NCBI GenBank assembly: GCA_963575745.1 | Contig: CAUYUJ010018627.1 | Location: 215,052 to 279,051, forward strand | Direction of reading: 5' to 3' | Source of the DNA: Prorocentrum cordatum | Taxonomy: Eukaryota; Sar; Dinophyceae; Prorocentrales; Prorocentraceae | Length of the DNA: 64,000 nucleotides | In this document: positions 50,035-61,260 of the stretch, in pieces | How the letters are laid out: the number at the start of each line of letters is the position of its first letter | Numbering within the stretch: position 1 is the stretch's first letter | The notes under the pieces: generated by a model | Told to the model about the DNA's origin: nothing | Databases searched by the model: none | Seen by the model: the letters and a program-made list of their open reading frames with translations, nothing else | Program-made: the position numbers and the translations under genes

Positions 50035-51835
50035 TGGTGATCCGCGTATGACGTACCTCCGCTGGGCCTCTCAGGAGCCCTCGAAAGTGTGACAATTGCG
50101 CAGATCGCAAACCCCACAGGGGCGGCGAAGTACCGAAGTGATCCGCGTATGACGTACCTCCGCTGGGCCTCCCAGGAGCCCACGAAAGTAGCGACAATTG
50201 CGCAGATCGCAGCCCCCTACGGACAGCGAGGTCCCGTGGTGACCCGCGTATGACGTAGCTCCGCTGGGCCACCCAGGAACCCACGAAAAAGGCGACAATT
50301 GCGCAGATCGCAGCCCCCCAGGGGGGCGGCGAGGTCCCGTGGTGATAGGCGTATGACGTACCCCCGCTGGGCCCCCCAGGGACCCCCACGAAAAGTGGCG
50401 ACAATTGCGCAGGTCGCAGCCCCCCAAGGGCGGCGAGGTCCCGGAATCCGCGTATGACGTACCTCCGCTGGGCCTCCCAGGAACCCACGAAAAAGGCGAC
50501 AATTGCGCAGATCGCAGCCCCCCAGGGGGCGGCGACGTCCCGTGGTGATCCGCGTATGACGTACCTCCGCTGGGCCTCCCAGGAGCTCACGAAAGTGGCG
50601 ACACAGATCGCAGTGACTCGCGTATGACGTAGCCCCGCTGAGCCTCCCAGGAGCCAATGAAAGTGGCGACAATTGCGCATACCGCAGCCCCCCACAGGCG
50701 GCGAGGTCCCGTGGTGATCCGCGTGGGACCCACCTCCGCTGGGCCTCCCAGGAGCTTTCGAAAATGGGGACAGTTGCGCAAATCGCAAGCCCCCCAAAAG
50801 GGCGACGAGGTACCGAACTGATCCGCGTGGGACCCACCTCCGCCGGTGGGCCTCCCATGAGCCCGCGAAAGCGGCGACAATTGCGCAAACTGCAAACCCC
50901 ACAGGGGCGGCGAAATTCCGCGGTGATCCGCGTATGACGTACACCCGGTGGGCCCACGAACGCGGCGACATTATGCAAATCGCTGGGCCTCCCAGGAGCC
51001 GACGAAAGTGGCGACAATTGCGCAGATCGCAAGCCCCCCTGGGGGCGGCGAGGTACCGAGGTGGTCCGCGTGGGACCCACCCCCGCTGGGCCTCCCAAGA
51101 GCCCGCGAAAGTGGCGACATTTGCGCATATCGCAAGCCCCCCAAGGGGGCGGCGAGGTACCACTGCGATCCGCGTGGGACCCACCTCCGCTGGGCCTCCC
51201 AAGAGCCCACGAAACTGGCGACATTTGCGCAGATCGCAAGCCGCCCGAGGGGCGGCGAGGTACCGATGTGATCCGCGTGGGGCCCACCTCCGCTGGGCCT
51301 CCCAGGAGCCCACGAAGGTGGCGACTGTTGCGCGGAAGCCCCCAAGGGGCGGCGAAGTACCGTGGGGTCTGAATGAACCCACCTCCGCTGGGCCTCACGG
51401 GAGCCCACGAAAGTGGCGACAATTGCGCAGATCGCAAAACCCCCAGGGGGCGGCGAGGTACCAATATGATCCGCGTTGGACCTTCCAGGAGCCTTCGAGA
51501 ATGGGGACAGTTCGCAAATCGCAAACCCCCCAGAAGGCGGCGAGGTGCCGAGGTAACCCGCGTGGGGCCCACCGCCGCTGGGCCTCCCAGGAACCCACGA
51601 AAGCGGCGACATTTGCGCATATCGCAAGCCCCCCAAGGGGGCGGCGAGATACCGATGTGATCCGCGTGGGACCCACCGCCGCTGGGCCTCCCAGGAGCCC
51701 ACGAAAGTGGCGACATTTGCGCAGATCGCAAGCCCCCCAGGGGGCGGCGGGATACGGAACTGATCCGCGTGGGACCCACCTCCGCTGGGCCTCCCGGGAG
51801 CCAGCGAAAGTGGCGACATTCGCGCAGATAGTCGA
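50035..51835. repeat. Tandem array of about 19 units, period about 102 bp
   Basis: Each unit runs CCGCTGGGCCTCCCAGGAGC, CACGAAAGTGGCGACAATTG, CGCAGATCGCAAGCCCCCC and GGGCGGCGAGGTACC. Measured spacings are mostly 101-104 bases, with short units near 50,636, 50,982 and 51,475. Units left of about 50,700 mostly carry CGTATGACGTACC; those right of it mostly carry CGTGGGACCCACC. Because 102 is 34 codons and stops are rare, frames of 300-520 codons stay open on both strands; I do not take these as genes. Confidence 0.9.
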
Positions 51836-51839
51836 AAAC

Positions 51840-52030
51840 AAGCTGGTAAGCTTAGGTATGTGTTACGCTTTAAGCGTTGCCATATCCCAGGCTTTGGCTC
51901 ATATCGCATGAGCAAGAGAGCAAGACGAAGCATGGGATCTGGAGTAAAGGATAGGATGGGCATCGTCAATGGAAAAGGTATTTTCCGATCTCTGATGCAA
52001 ATCGTGCGCCTCGGTGAGGCACAATCACAT
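51840..52030. other. Boundary between tandem array and copia element
   Basis: Ordinary sequence. This is where the 3' untranslated part or LTR of the copia-like element should lie, but its partner LTR is outside the window, so I cannot define it. Confidence 0.4.
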
Positions 52031-52031
52031 A

Positions 52032-52785
52032 TTAGGCCGGGCCCGGCTTGAGCCAGGCACGGCAGCGGTACATGCTCGATTTACACCTCGCCTTAAACCT
52101 TCTCCGTTTAAAGTCGGAGGGGGAGGAGACGAGCAGGCACCGCACTTCTACATTATGCGGAAAAACAGTGCTAAGCAGCAGCGGCTGCCTACAAGGAAAG
52201 GGCGCGCGAGTAGCCTCGCTACCGGCGAGTTTCCTCGCTATTAGAGCGCACCTGCCCGCGGGTTTCCCGCTAGCTCGGGAGGCAGGGCCGTCCTGAGACG
52301 ACCTGCCCGCCCTATACGGTGCATGTTTCTTCAGCTCGTGCTTGAAGGATTGCTGGCCGGCCATTACTTGTAGGAGCAACGCGCGGTCAATACTACCTTT
52401 GGTATGACCATCGGCAGTCATATCCCGCGTGTCACACCATTGAACGCTTTCAACGATTCCGCGCTCCATCATCTGGCGGATCCAGCTAATGTGCCCAAGC
52501 AGAGTACATTCTGTGGGCTTCTTCAGATCTTTGCTAGACAAAGACTTGAAGACAGACTCGGCATCAATAGTCAGAGTGACTTTGATACATAGACCACCCA
52601 TTTCCAATATGTTCTTTAACTGTGTGGGGGTCAATGGTCCCGAGTGTAGCTCGTGGAGCGTTACAATGGTCGGGTAGCAGTCTTCCAAGTTGTGGGCTGC
52701 TGCCAGTGTTTCCGCAGAGTAGCTCGAACGCACCTGCAGTCGATGAGACTTGCAGTATGCGTCCACCAGGTGCACGACGGGTTTC
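52032..52785 (-). CDS. Copia RNase H segment
   Basis: This frame completes the RNase H begun at the end of the reverse transcriptase frame. It contains SYSAETLAAAHNLEDCYP (the catalytic E), TLTIDAESVFKSL (D) and DTRDMTADGHTKG, the copia-type C-terminal motif with the last D. The first catalytic D (LHSDSGYRR) lies in the preceding frame. The switch happens near 52,777-52,800, exactly where two small hairpins stand. After HAPYR at the domain end, the frame runs on through sequence with three hairpins (52,206-52,270) and is probably not functional there. Confidence 0.8.
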
Positions 52786-55618
52786 CCGCTTGCGTGTGGC
52801 CACGCCTCAGCAGGTTAGCCCCGCGGATACCATAGCCTTTGACTTCGTCGTCTTCATCTCCGTTGAGACGACGATAGCCAGAATCGCTATGCAGGTCGAC
52901 TTCTCCTGTTGGGGTCATAGCTTGATACACGATCTTCTTCGGACCTGCCTGTAGCTTTCTGGTAACCGCGTTTAGTCGTCGTACCTGGATGTTTGTCGGT
53001 TCCTGGATACGTTGTAGTGAGACAACATAGACCATCAGCCATACCTGCGTGATCAACGCATAGGCTAGAGCGCCACGAAGACTGACGAACATATCAGAAA
53101 TCGTCTTTGTCGCTTTGCTCTCAGGATCAGCTCCTGTGAGTTCTGGATGTGTGATAGGACGAAGCTGTTTGATGTATTCGTCCTGATCAAGAGTGACGCT
53201 CCCATCATCGGTCTTGTTATACCGAACGGCACAGTTTGTGTATGTGTGCTTGTTCAGTTTGCACTTCCCAAACGTATCTTCAACACACTTGACATACTTG
53301 TCAATAGCCTCTTCCTTCCCAGTCATATTGATGTCATCAACGTGCTTGGCTGTCAAGAGGTTTGAGCTCATCTCGAACTCTTCGTCGTATGAAGTAGGCT
53401 GTAGCCCAAAGCTCCTAGTGATGGACCTGAGCTTCAGCGAGAATGCCCTGGGAGCATCCTTCGTGCCCGTCCCCGGCTTCAGACACCGAAGACAATGCTT
53501 TGATTCGTCATATGACTCAAAGCCTGGCAGCGTGCGAAGGACAGCTGCTGACCCAGGTGGTAGTGTGAAGCACACCACACGCTCTTTCTCGCCCGTTGCC
53601 GCGGCGAGCTCGCCATAGGTCAGTCCCTTCAAGAAAGCCATGTTGATGTCCAGGGAAGCGATGATCCAAGCTTTGTTGCATGCAGCAGAACTTGCGAGCA
53701 GTCTCTGGCTTGACCTCCTTGCCGTGCCAGAGAAGGTTTCGACATCAAAGGCTTCGAGGTCCATGAAGCCACGGAGTACCAAGCGTAACCGGATCGTCCT
53801 TTCCATTTCGCCCTTTTCGTTCTTGACAAACTTCCATTTGTATACGTAGCGTGACGTCATGATGTTAGACGCTTTGCTCAAGTCAGTCATCTGGAAGCAT
53901 TTGTTGTCAAGCCAAGTCTTCAATTCTGTGTAAAGGGCTTTGGAAACTTTGACCGGATTTGCTTGGATGTCGGCCTTCGTGAGTAGATCGTCTTCCTTGA
54001 CGACCACGGCACGTTTGGAAGCAGCACTAACGTATACTCGCATAGTTGTGACGCTGCTGTCATCCAACAATCGGTGTTGCTGCTCGGACAGGACGACTTT
54101 GGACATGTCTGCTGTGAAGCAGAGCTCGATGTACTTCCCGTGCTCATCGGAGTCCAGATCATATTTACTGTCCGGATCCGTGGAGCATAAAGGAACGTAG
54201 TAAGAAGTGTCCATGTCGTATCCTGGCGGGTGACCCCGCTCCGGCAAGTGGCCTTGCACATCTTCACAGGTCGTAGAGACTAACACACACTGTGTGTCTG
54301 TCATGTATGTGGGAACTGTATGCATGACTTCCTCTGTGTCAGCTTCAAGGAGTGTTCTGTCATCCATCAGTTCAGCATACCACGACTTCAAGACAAAAGC
54401 ATCCAGATCTTCTTCTGTTTCCTCTATGATGGTCGGGAGCCGACCATCGTTATCCGTAGGAGGCTCCTCAGGAGCAGCTGCTGGAGGTGACTCGCTTGGT
54501 GGTGGACCATCAGCGAGTTCCTCAAACTTAGTGAGGTCTCGGTCAAATCCAGCAGACGACTTCCTGGATTTAAGACACTGGATGATGCGTGAGTGTGTAG
54601 ATCCTGTGATGTCATAGATGTTCAAGGCAGTGCCATCAGCTTCATAGTAATGAAAACCAGGGGTCACATCATTATCATAGTGCACTAGTGTACAGCTGTC
54701 TGCATAGGGTGCAGCAGGCAACTTCGTCAGGCTCTTGGCAAGTCGTACAGCAACAACGTTTTCAATACGAAAGTAGTTGCGTATGAGGTACTGAAGAGCC
54801 AAGTGCACCTTAGGCGAAAGTCGGCTCGCAGCAGTCATCTGCAGCCGGCCCTGTTTCGCTGGTAGATATCCGAAAGTCATGGCGGGTTTCCCCGCTGGCA
54901 GACCGGCAATAAAGGCCAATACTGTCCGAAGGGCCGTATTGTCCGATCCTATCTCGCGGACCATAAGTGCTTCGATGTACAGCGTGTGTCGTGTGTCAGG
55001 ATACTGTACTCGCACCTCGCGACTGCCGACCTTCACGATGACCTGGCCTCGGTCAGGTTCGTTGCGGATGACCGGGTATGGACCACTCCATCCACCCCAG
55101 TCGTCTTTCGTGGTGGTCGGGCGATGATAGTCCACGAGATCTCCCTCTTTGTAGTGAAATTCACCCGTAGCAGTAGTCTTCGTACGGAGAGCCCTGTTCG
55201 TCTTGGCAACCGCAGTGGCCTGCGTGATTGCCTCCAGACTAACCCTCCTGATTGTTTCCTCCCTTGAGTGATCTGATGATTCAGCGGACTGATCATGATC
55301 CAAGACAGGGAAATCGGGAAGCATAGCTGGTTGTCTGCCATACAGCGCATTGTACGGAGACACTTCATTGTAGAAGGTAAATGCGTTGCTGGCAAACAAG
55401 GCTTCATGTAAGAGACGAGTGAAATTGAGAGGAATATTTAATCTATTCAATTCTTCTCCCATCACGTGTAAGAGGTGTCGCAGGATGCCGTTCCTAGCTT
55501 CGATAGTTGTGGCGTGTTGGCCACGCGCTCGGATACGAAGCTCTGTTCCCTTAGCCTTAAGGATGGCCTTTGCTGTATCATTATTCAGTGCTCCTTCCCC
55601 ATCGGAGTATAAGATTTA
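52661..55618 (-). CDS. Copia integrase C-terminus and reverse transcriptase
   Basis: The frame opens before its first ATG (55,465): from about 55,617 it reads ILYSDGEGALNNDTAKAIL and TTIEARNGILRH, which hold the second D and the E of the integrase catalytic triad. Residues counted from that ATG: 108-168 are a chromatin-binding-like integrase tail (GDLVDYHRP, WSGPYPVI); 350-500 are of unknown role; 535-900 are reverse transcriptase, with RLVLRGFMD, SLDINMAFLKG (D606) and AKHVDDINMTG (HVDD 708-711). The RNase H start LHSDSGYRRLNG follows. The final 55 or so residues are out of frame. Proteins of this type copy the element's RNA and insert the DNA. Confidence 0.85.
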
Positions 55619-57798
55619 GCAGGGCCATGTTGCATCCAAGTCGTATGATAGGCATCGAGAACAGTATGCATGGCTTTATCAGGAATCTCTGTGCCAGCTG
55701 CCCAGCGAATACAACGGTCGATGATGTGAAAAACAATATGTTCCTGTTTGTAAAAGAAAAGATCACATTCGACTTCCTCGTTGAAACGTCCTGGCAGTGA
55801 CACAGAAGGCATCACCGTGTTGCCTGGTTTGTCCCAGGCTCGACATTCTCTACACGAGTCACAAATGCCTTTGATCAGACTCAAACGGGTTTCACCCAGA
55901 CCAACCTTGGTTAGAATCATCCGCATTTTTGGCTCCTTGGCATGAAACCATCTCAGGTGGAGTTTGCGGAGTTCTCGCTGCACTACAGCTGGGTCGAAGC
56001 TGCGCAGGTTTTGGAGGCTGAGCTGAACGTCGAAGCGAGTCCAATCAGGGAGCCTTGGCCTTGGCCTCGGCTCTGCTTGAGGCTGCGGCGGTGGTGGTGG
56101 ATCTCCTCCCTCCATGCGTCCGCGCCTTGCTGCAACTTGTGGCAGTCTACGGTGATCGTCAGAGCTGCCAGCGCCAGTGTTGCCACCATTAGCCCCTTCG
56201 GCTCTGGTGATGTCATGGCTGCTGGCGCCTGCGGTTGGATCGCCCTCACCAGGCCGTGGCGGCCTAGGCGCGCGTATGCGCGCTCTCGCGGCCGGCGCCG
56301 CTTTTGCGGCTGGCGCCGCTTCTGCGGCTGGAGCCGCTTCCGCGGCTGGCGCCGCAGGAGCGGCTTGCCCCGCCGGGCGCGGCTGGCCAAAGTTATCTGG
56401 CAGCTTCCATTTTTCGGCGAATCTGCATTGGCCAGATATCTTGGTGTGGTGAGGATTGCTCTTCTGATATTCCTTCTTACAGCTTGGACAGTCCCAGTAA
56501 TACGGTTCAACATCATACCACCGACACATCTTCGGATCCCTGCTGTGCTTTGGTGATTGCTTGTAGTTGTTGTCCACACAGCCAGGGCACCCAAGACCGC
56601 CAGGTGGTGGTCGCCAGATTTCTCCGTTTGGGTGTCTCCGGATTGTTGGGTCGTCCAAGTCGTAGCCAGCACTGTTTGTTACGAACGCATAGCTGCGTTC
56701 ACGATTCGCGAATGGATCGCGACCGTAAGCAAACAGATCTTTGGCGATTTGCACCGCATCAACGATCAGTGACTGCATTCTGTAGGTATACTGCGCCGCC
56801 CTTGCTAGTTCTTTGTTACAAGCATTGGCGTGCACATGATTACCTGGACAACGCTTGCCTCTGAAAGGTGCCAACAACTCTTCTTTGTTTGCCATCATCT
56901 GTGTTGGCTTGCGGATGTATTGTCCAAATGAATCTTTGAGACCAGTCGTGCACTGATCAATAATCGTTTGGCAAGTGACCTTGCGTTGTGCCAGTTCCTT
57001 CCATGGCTGGATCTCATCCACCCACGTGCCCATTGGTTGTTCCCTGAGAAAGAAACGTCTTAGGTCGTCTTGTAATAGAGCGACTGTTCCACAGAACGTG
57101 ATGTGAGGCAGGTCCTCTTTGTGGTGTTTAAGCCACGTATCATGATTGACCTGTGCATTGAAATAGGAAGGAAGTCCAGTAGTTCTGCAGCTTGGCTGCA
57201 GAATCGTGATCTTGACAAAGCAAGTCTTGAGGTAGTGGAGGACTGCTCTTTGTACTTCCGAGTTTCCAAGGTCAACCATAGATATCTTGTCAAGGTTCCC
57301 GCCTGACGAGAGTCCCCTCTTGAAGGCTAATATGGATATACCACCCTTGCCCCCACATAATTCAAGCATGTCCACTTGATTGTTTCTGCCGTAGCATAAT
57401 GACTGGACCATCGAGAAGACATCAGCATGTGAGTCAGCGGGTTGCCCCGCCGGTAACATCATGAAGATGTCCTCTGATTCGCTGTCCGAGTCCGAGTCGT
57501 CAAGAGGAACGTCGTTGAAATATGTGGAGCAGTCAAGCCCTTTGAGGTCCTCTCCACAGTCGTCGTTACCGTCTTCCACTTTCTTCGGGACTTTCTTCGG
57601 TTTGATGCCGGCCTCTTTGTCAGCTTTCTGCTTTTCTTTCTGTTTTATCCTGGCATCAGTGGGCAACGCAGTTTCCGCGGAGAGATCCGCTGCGGAGGAA
57701 TCCGCTGTTAAGTCAGGAAATGGCGGAATTTCAGGAAAGGTTGTTGGTGGGTCGCGTTTGGCAACGCTCAATCGAAGGGGGAGGAGATCGATCGTCAT
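55585..57798 (-). CDS. Copia polyprotein segment: methyltransferase-like domain, zinc-finger-like region, integrase N-terminus
   Basis: Residues 143-210 carry VDMLELCGGKGGIS and ITILQPSCRTTG. These resemble motif I (F/ELFAGxGG) and motif IV (PxC) of cytosine-5 methyltransferases, but the ENV motif is not visible, so activity is doubtful. Residues 280-350 have DQCTTGLKDSFGQYI and ANKEELLAPFRGKRC. Cysteine pairs (GCPGC at 403-407, CPSC at 437-440) suggest zinc binding. An Ala/Pro-rich linker (about 475-510) is built from four hairpins in an 18-base period. The C-terminal part has the integrase HHCC motif (HLRWFH, CDSCREC) and the first catalytic D in EVECDLFFYKQ. The frame then runs into a stop after GPAKSYT, one base out of register with the next frame. 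Confidence 0.75.
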   Translation of the reverse strand: MTIDLLPLRLSVAKRDPPTTFPEIPPFPDLTADSSAADLSAETALPTDARIKQKEKQKADKEAGIKPKKVPKKVEDGNDDCGEDLKGLDCSTYFNDVPLDDSDSDSESEDIFMMLPAGQPADSHADVFSMVQSLCYGRNNQVDMLELCGGKGGISILAFKRGLSSGGNLDKISMVDLGNSEVQRAVLHYLKTCFVKITILQPSCRTTGLPSYFNAQVNHDTWLKHHKEDLPHITFCGTVALLQDDLRRFFLREQPMGTWVDEIQPWKELAQRKVTCQTIIDQCTTGLKDSFGQYIRKPTQMMANKEELLAPFRGKRCPGNHVHANACNKELARAAQYTYRMQSLIVDAVQIAKDLFAYGRDPFANRERSYAFVTNSAGYDLDDPTIRRHPNGEIWRPPPGGLGCPGCVDNNYKQSPKHSRDPKMCRWYDVEPYYWDCPSCKKEYQKSNPHHTKISGQCRFAEKWKLPDNFGQPRPAGQAAPAAPAAEAAPAAEAAPAAKAAPAARARIRAPRPPRPGEGDPTAGASSHDITRAEGANGGNTGAGSSDDHRRLPQVAARRGRMEGGDPPPPPQPQAEPRPRPRLPDWTRFDVQLSLQNLRSFDPAVVQRELRKLHLRWFHAKEPKMRMILTKVGLGETRLSLIKGICDSCRECRAWDKPGNTVMPSVSLPGRFNEEVECDLFFYKQEHIVFHIIDRCIRWAAGTEIPDKAMHTVLDAYHTTWMQHGPAKSYTPMGKEH

Positions 57799-58816
57799 CG
57801 ACGATCGTCACACGCTTTGGGCGTGGCCTTCGCGACTCACCGTCGCCATGAAGAACTGGAGCCGGAGGCTCCCAGTATAGCCGAGTACTGATGTTTGTAA
57901 CCCCATCAGGTAATGGAGCTACATAATTGTACCCAGTTGGCTGATCCTGAATTCTAATATCTTGAACGATCTTATTCGTGTCCAGGTCGGTCGTGACTCT
58001 ACGAACAACATGGTCCCATTGAGGGCCCTTTTGTGGACATTGGACGTAGTGTCTGACCTTTTTGTCAACGCGAGTACACACGCTGAGGTGCACCGCACTC
58101 CGCTCATTCCTGATCATGTTGGCTTTATCGAGTTGATCAAGGAAGCGTGCAATAATGATAGCCAAAGTTTTATACCGAAACTCGGCACGTTGCTGATCTT
58201 GGCCATACCAATCCAAATCATGCTCCTTGTGTGAGCCACAAGTACATTTCCATAAGTTTATCGGTATATGAGGACAAGATGTAGCAACTTGTATATAAGA
58301 ACCACTGGGATATTTACTGGATCGGTCAAACTTGATACCGAAATGACAGAGTCTCATTCGTATAATGCTTAGCTTCAAATCTTCGATAACATCTTTGATC
58401 GGACCCTGTTTCCAGAAATACCCGGGTGGCCCCAGGATAACTATCTGCATTCTCAGAGCACGCGCTTTGATCAGGAGATTTTGTATACGTTGATAATGTG
58501 GTCCCGCCCTCTTTCCTGGAGTACGAACGTACCAATCAGAGGGTGTGGCCACCCACAACATATTGTAGTCTCCTGCCAACAAATTTCCCAAATACTGTGT
58601 TCCAGTTGAAGTCATTACCTCATTATGGGTAATCCGGTCGCATATATATCCACGGGTTCGGAGTTCAGCGCAAGCTGTGCGAATATCTTCGATGACAAGA
58701 CATTTTGAATGATATTTTTCCTCTCGGGCCTCAGCGCGGCCAACGTATGTCGCGAGGAGGCCGGTATTCGGCTTCTCTTCGCAAGCGAGCGCCGCCGGCG
58801 CGCCCGCCTGCCCCCG
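57731..58816 (-). CDS. Copia polyprotein segment, domain of unknown function
   Basis: An ATG lies at 58,615, but the frame is open upstream to about 58,816 with protein-like sequence (NTGLLATYVGRAEAREE, KCLVIEDIRTACAELRT), so the ATG is not a real start. The body has GDYNMLWVATPSDWYVRT, MQIVILGPPGYFWKQ and RMRLCHFGIKFD, then KYPSGSYIQVATSC and LWKCTCGSHKEHDL. I associate this kind of domain with the polyproteins of copia elements from dinoflagellates, from memory, but do not know its role. The CTCGSH cluster may bind metal. It is joined to the following methyltransferase-like frame by a frame change near 57,785. Confidence 0.65.
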   Translation of the reverse strand, partial: RGQAGAPAALACEEKPNTGLLATYVGRAEAREEKYHSKCLVIEDIRTACAELRTRGYICDRITHNEVMTSTGTQYLGNLLAGDYNMLWVATPSDWYVRTPGKRAGPHYQRIQNLLIKARALRMQIVILGPPGYFWKQGPIKDVIEDLKLSIIRMRLCHFGIKFDRSSKYPSGSYIQVATSCPHIPINLWKCTCGSHKEHDLDWYGQDQQRAEFRYKTLAIIIARFLDQLDKANMIRNERSAVHLSVCTRVDKKVRHYVQCPQKGPQWDHVVRRVTTDLDTNKIVQDIRIQDQPTGYNYVAPLPDGVTNISTRLYWEPPAPVLHGDGESRRPRPKRVTIVDDDRSPPPSIERCQTRPTNNLS

Positions 58817-61260
58817 TCAGCGGCGGTCGTGTGACCACGTTGCCGTCTGACTCGGGGGCATGCTGTTAGCGGATGGCTCCGCAGGAGTCGCTGGTGCGGC
58901 TACGCTCACGATCTCCACGCGGGTTGGCCCCGCAGAGTCCGACGAGCCTCCGCCCGTGTAGCTTGGTGGTGGTGGCGGTGTCGCGGGTGGCCCCGCTTGG
59001 TTCTCAGGCGTCCATTTATTCACCGCCTCCTGGACTGCCCAGAATATCTTAGACTTCAGGGCATCCTTCATATGTGGCCAGGTCCCCTCGGGACACTGTT
59101 GGCCCTCCCACCAGCTGTTCAGCGTCCTGTCCACGATCAAACGGGTCGTGTCTTCCAGGAGCTGCTTGTCGAGATACGGCTCGACAATGTACGTATCAGT
59201 CGTGGCGGTCATGGACTGTCCCGTCGCGGGTTGCCCCGCTGTGGTCTCGGCGGGTGGCCCCGCACTTACTCCGGCGGGTGGCCCCGCACTTACTCCGGCG
59301 GGTGGCCCCGCACTGACGGGGTCCTCTTCATTCTCCGTCTCGGTGTAGCCATCTCGACTGCTGCGGATTGTGAAGGTGTTCGTGACCGTCTGGCTTTTAG
59401 CCCCGTCATACAAACCGCAGGGAATCGCGAGATGTCCCGAGGGAGTTTTCTTCGCCCTCAGGACCTTGGCACCCCTTCCCAGCTTCAGGGTGTAGTCACC
59501 GCTGGGGAAGATAACCTTCTGGTAGCCTGGCTTCAGCACGATGATCGTGTCACGTGCTTCCATGGCTCCTAGGCCCCAGATGGCCGGGAGATTGGCACCC
59601 GAGCCTTCTGCGATGTTGGAGGCATACTCCTCGATACGGGGGCTTGCCTCATTGGCGTATTGCACCCCGATCTTGAAGTTGCCCATCTTCCGACATATCG
59701 CAGCACCCTCACCGACACCGTTGATGTAGAGGGTCTTGCTCAGGGTGCATATGGCAGGTCTGTGATTGTACCTGGCCATAATCTCCTGGAAGGTTCGCGC
59801 CGTATTGGCTCCAATGATGTTCACGTTGGAGCCAATGTCTAGCATGAACGAGATGCAGGGCATACCGTCTTCGTCAGGAAAGAATGTCCCATTTCGCGCT
59901 GCCAGAGCCATTGTACCATGGTCATCGGTGTGGTACGTAATCTGTGAACCGAGTGTGCCTTTCAACAGGCGTTGTTCAAGCACCCATTGACTCATGGTTA
60001 ACTCGGTGCACCACATCTGCTCATATTGGCGGCGCTCCTCCACGGTAATTGGTTCCTGTTCGAGAACCCAATAATTCGCAGAGAGTGTGGACATCCATTC
60101 ACCTCCTGGCGGCAGCGTGTCCGTGTCGTCACGTGCATAGGTCAGCCCCTCTGTATCGATCATGAATGTGGTGTGGAACTGGGCTGCCTCCGCGCTCTCA
60201 GCGCTTGCCCGGCTCCTAGCGCTGACCGGGCTTGCCACACGTGAGGTCCTGGATGATCCAGTTGGCCTTCGAGTCCCGCCTCCGCTCCTGCCACTCCGCC
60301 TGATGTTGGCCTCCATTGCCCTCAGGAAACCTGGATTTGGAGGCCCATTTGCGGGTGGCCCCGCTTTGGCGGCGGGAGCCGCTTCAGCGGGTGGCCCCGC
60401 AGCTGGGGGCTCCTGTGCTCGAAGCGTAGGCAGGATTGGCATCTGGATGCCTTGCTCTGGCGCTGGCCAGGGGTATGCCTGTGCAGCTGGGGCACGTGCG
60501 GATGGCTCCGCCGATTGTGCGGCTCGAGCCTCTAGTGCCTCCACTGCTTCCCGTAGCCGACGCATTTCCCGGGCATCTGCCACGTACCTCTCCTGCTGGC
60601 GCGCTTGTTCTGACTCAGCGTCGCGCTGTCCAGCATATGGGAAATGTGCTATAACTATGCCCGGCCCACGACATACAGCGCAGGGGGCCTCGTTCGGCGC
60701 ACCTGGCCGCTGATTGCGGACGTGCTGCTGTGCAACACGATCCCAGCATATATCGTGGAAGAAGTGCCCACACGCCAGTCTCCACACTATGGTGCCCATC
60801 TCGTAGGTGTCCATACAGATTGGGCACTGTGTGAAGTTGTAGTCTGAAATAACTGGAGCAGGCACGTCTGGGCGAGTCCGAGCTTGGCGCTCGAAAGTGG
60901 TTTCGCCCTCCCGATATGGCGTCGGTGGCGGTCGTCTATCTGTCCGTTCAGCGGGTGGCCCCGCGTCTGCGGGTGTCCCCGCTTGGGTCTCACGCTCGAT
61001 CCTTCTCTGGATCGCGCGTTGTTGGCGCAGCCTGGCGTTGTCCCGAGCCTGCTGCCTAGATGCCAGTATCGCTTGCTGCGTGTTGTGCACGTCGCGGATG
61101 TAGTCTGGCATGCTGCCCATAGCGGCTGGCACCGCGAGACCAGCTGGCTGAACTACGGTCTCGGGGTCCGTCGGCGTGGGCATGTAGGCGTAGTGCGGCA
61201 TAGACTGCGCATCGACCGCTCGTGTAAACTGCAAACGAAACATCTCATTGGCAGATTCCG
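58817..61260 (-). CDS. Copia polyprotein segment: RING-H2 finger and retropepsin-like protease
   Basis: Counted from the ATG at 61,243: residues 50-90 are a charged helix. Residues 140-191 form a RING-H2 pattern, CPIC then 14 residues, CGHFFHDIC, then CAVC, matching C-x2-C-x14-C-x-H-x2-H-x2-C...C-x2-C. RING-H2 domains usually recruit ubiquitin-conjugating enzymes (established). A helix at about 225-245 and AGPPA-type linkers follow. Residues 462-575 look like a retropepsin: SFMLDIGSNVNIIG holds the catalytic D469 in a DIGS variant of DSG, and WGLGAMEARD the usual second half. C-terminal AGPPAGVS repeats are hairpins. The frame before the ATG is open for a few codons, so translation probably comes from the upstream frame. 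Confidence 0.8.

Noticed and set aside
50035-51835. CRISPR-like array
   Set aside because: Units are contiguous with no unique spacers, the repeat is about 102 bases, and the DNA is eukaryotic in character.
50012-51969. Frames of 325-520 codons across the tandem array on both strands
   Set aside because: Unit lengths vary between 101 and 104 bases, so no frame is kept between units, and open frames occur on both strands.
51840-52200. 3' LTR of the copia element
   Set aside because: No TG...CA boundaries or primer-related tract could be fixed and the partner LTR is outside the window.
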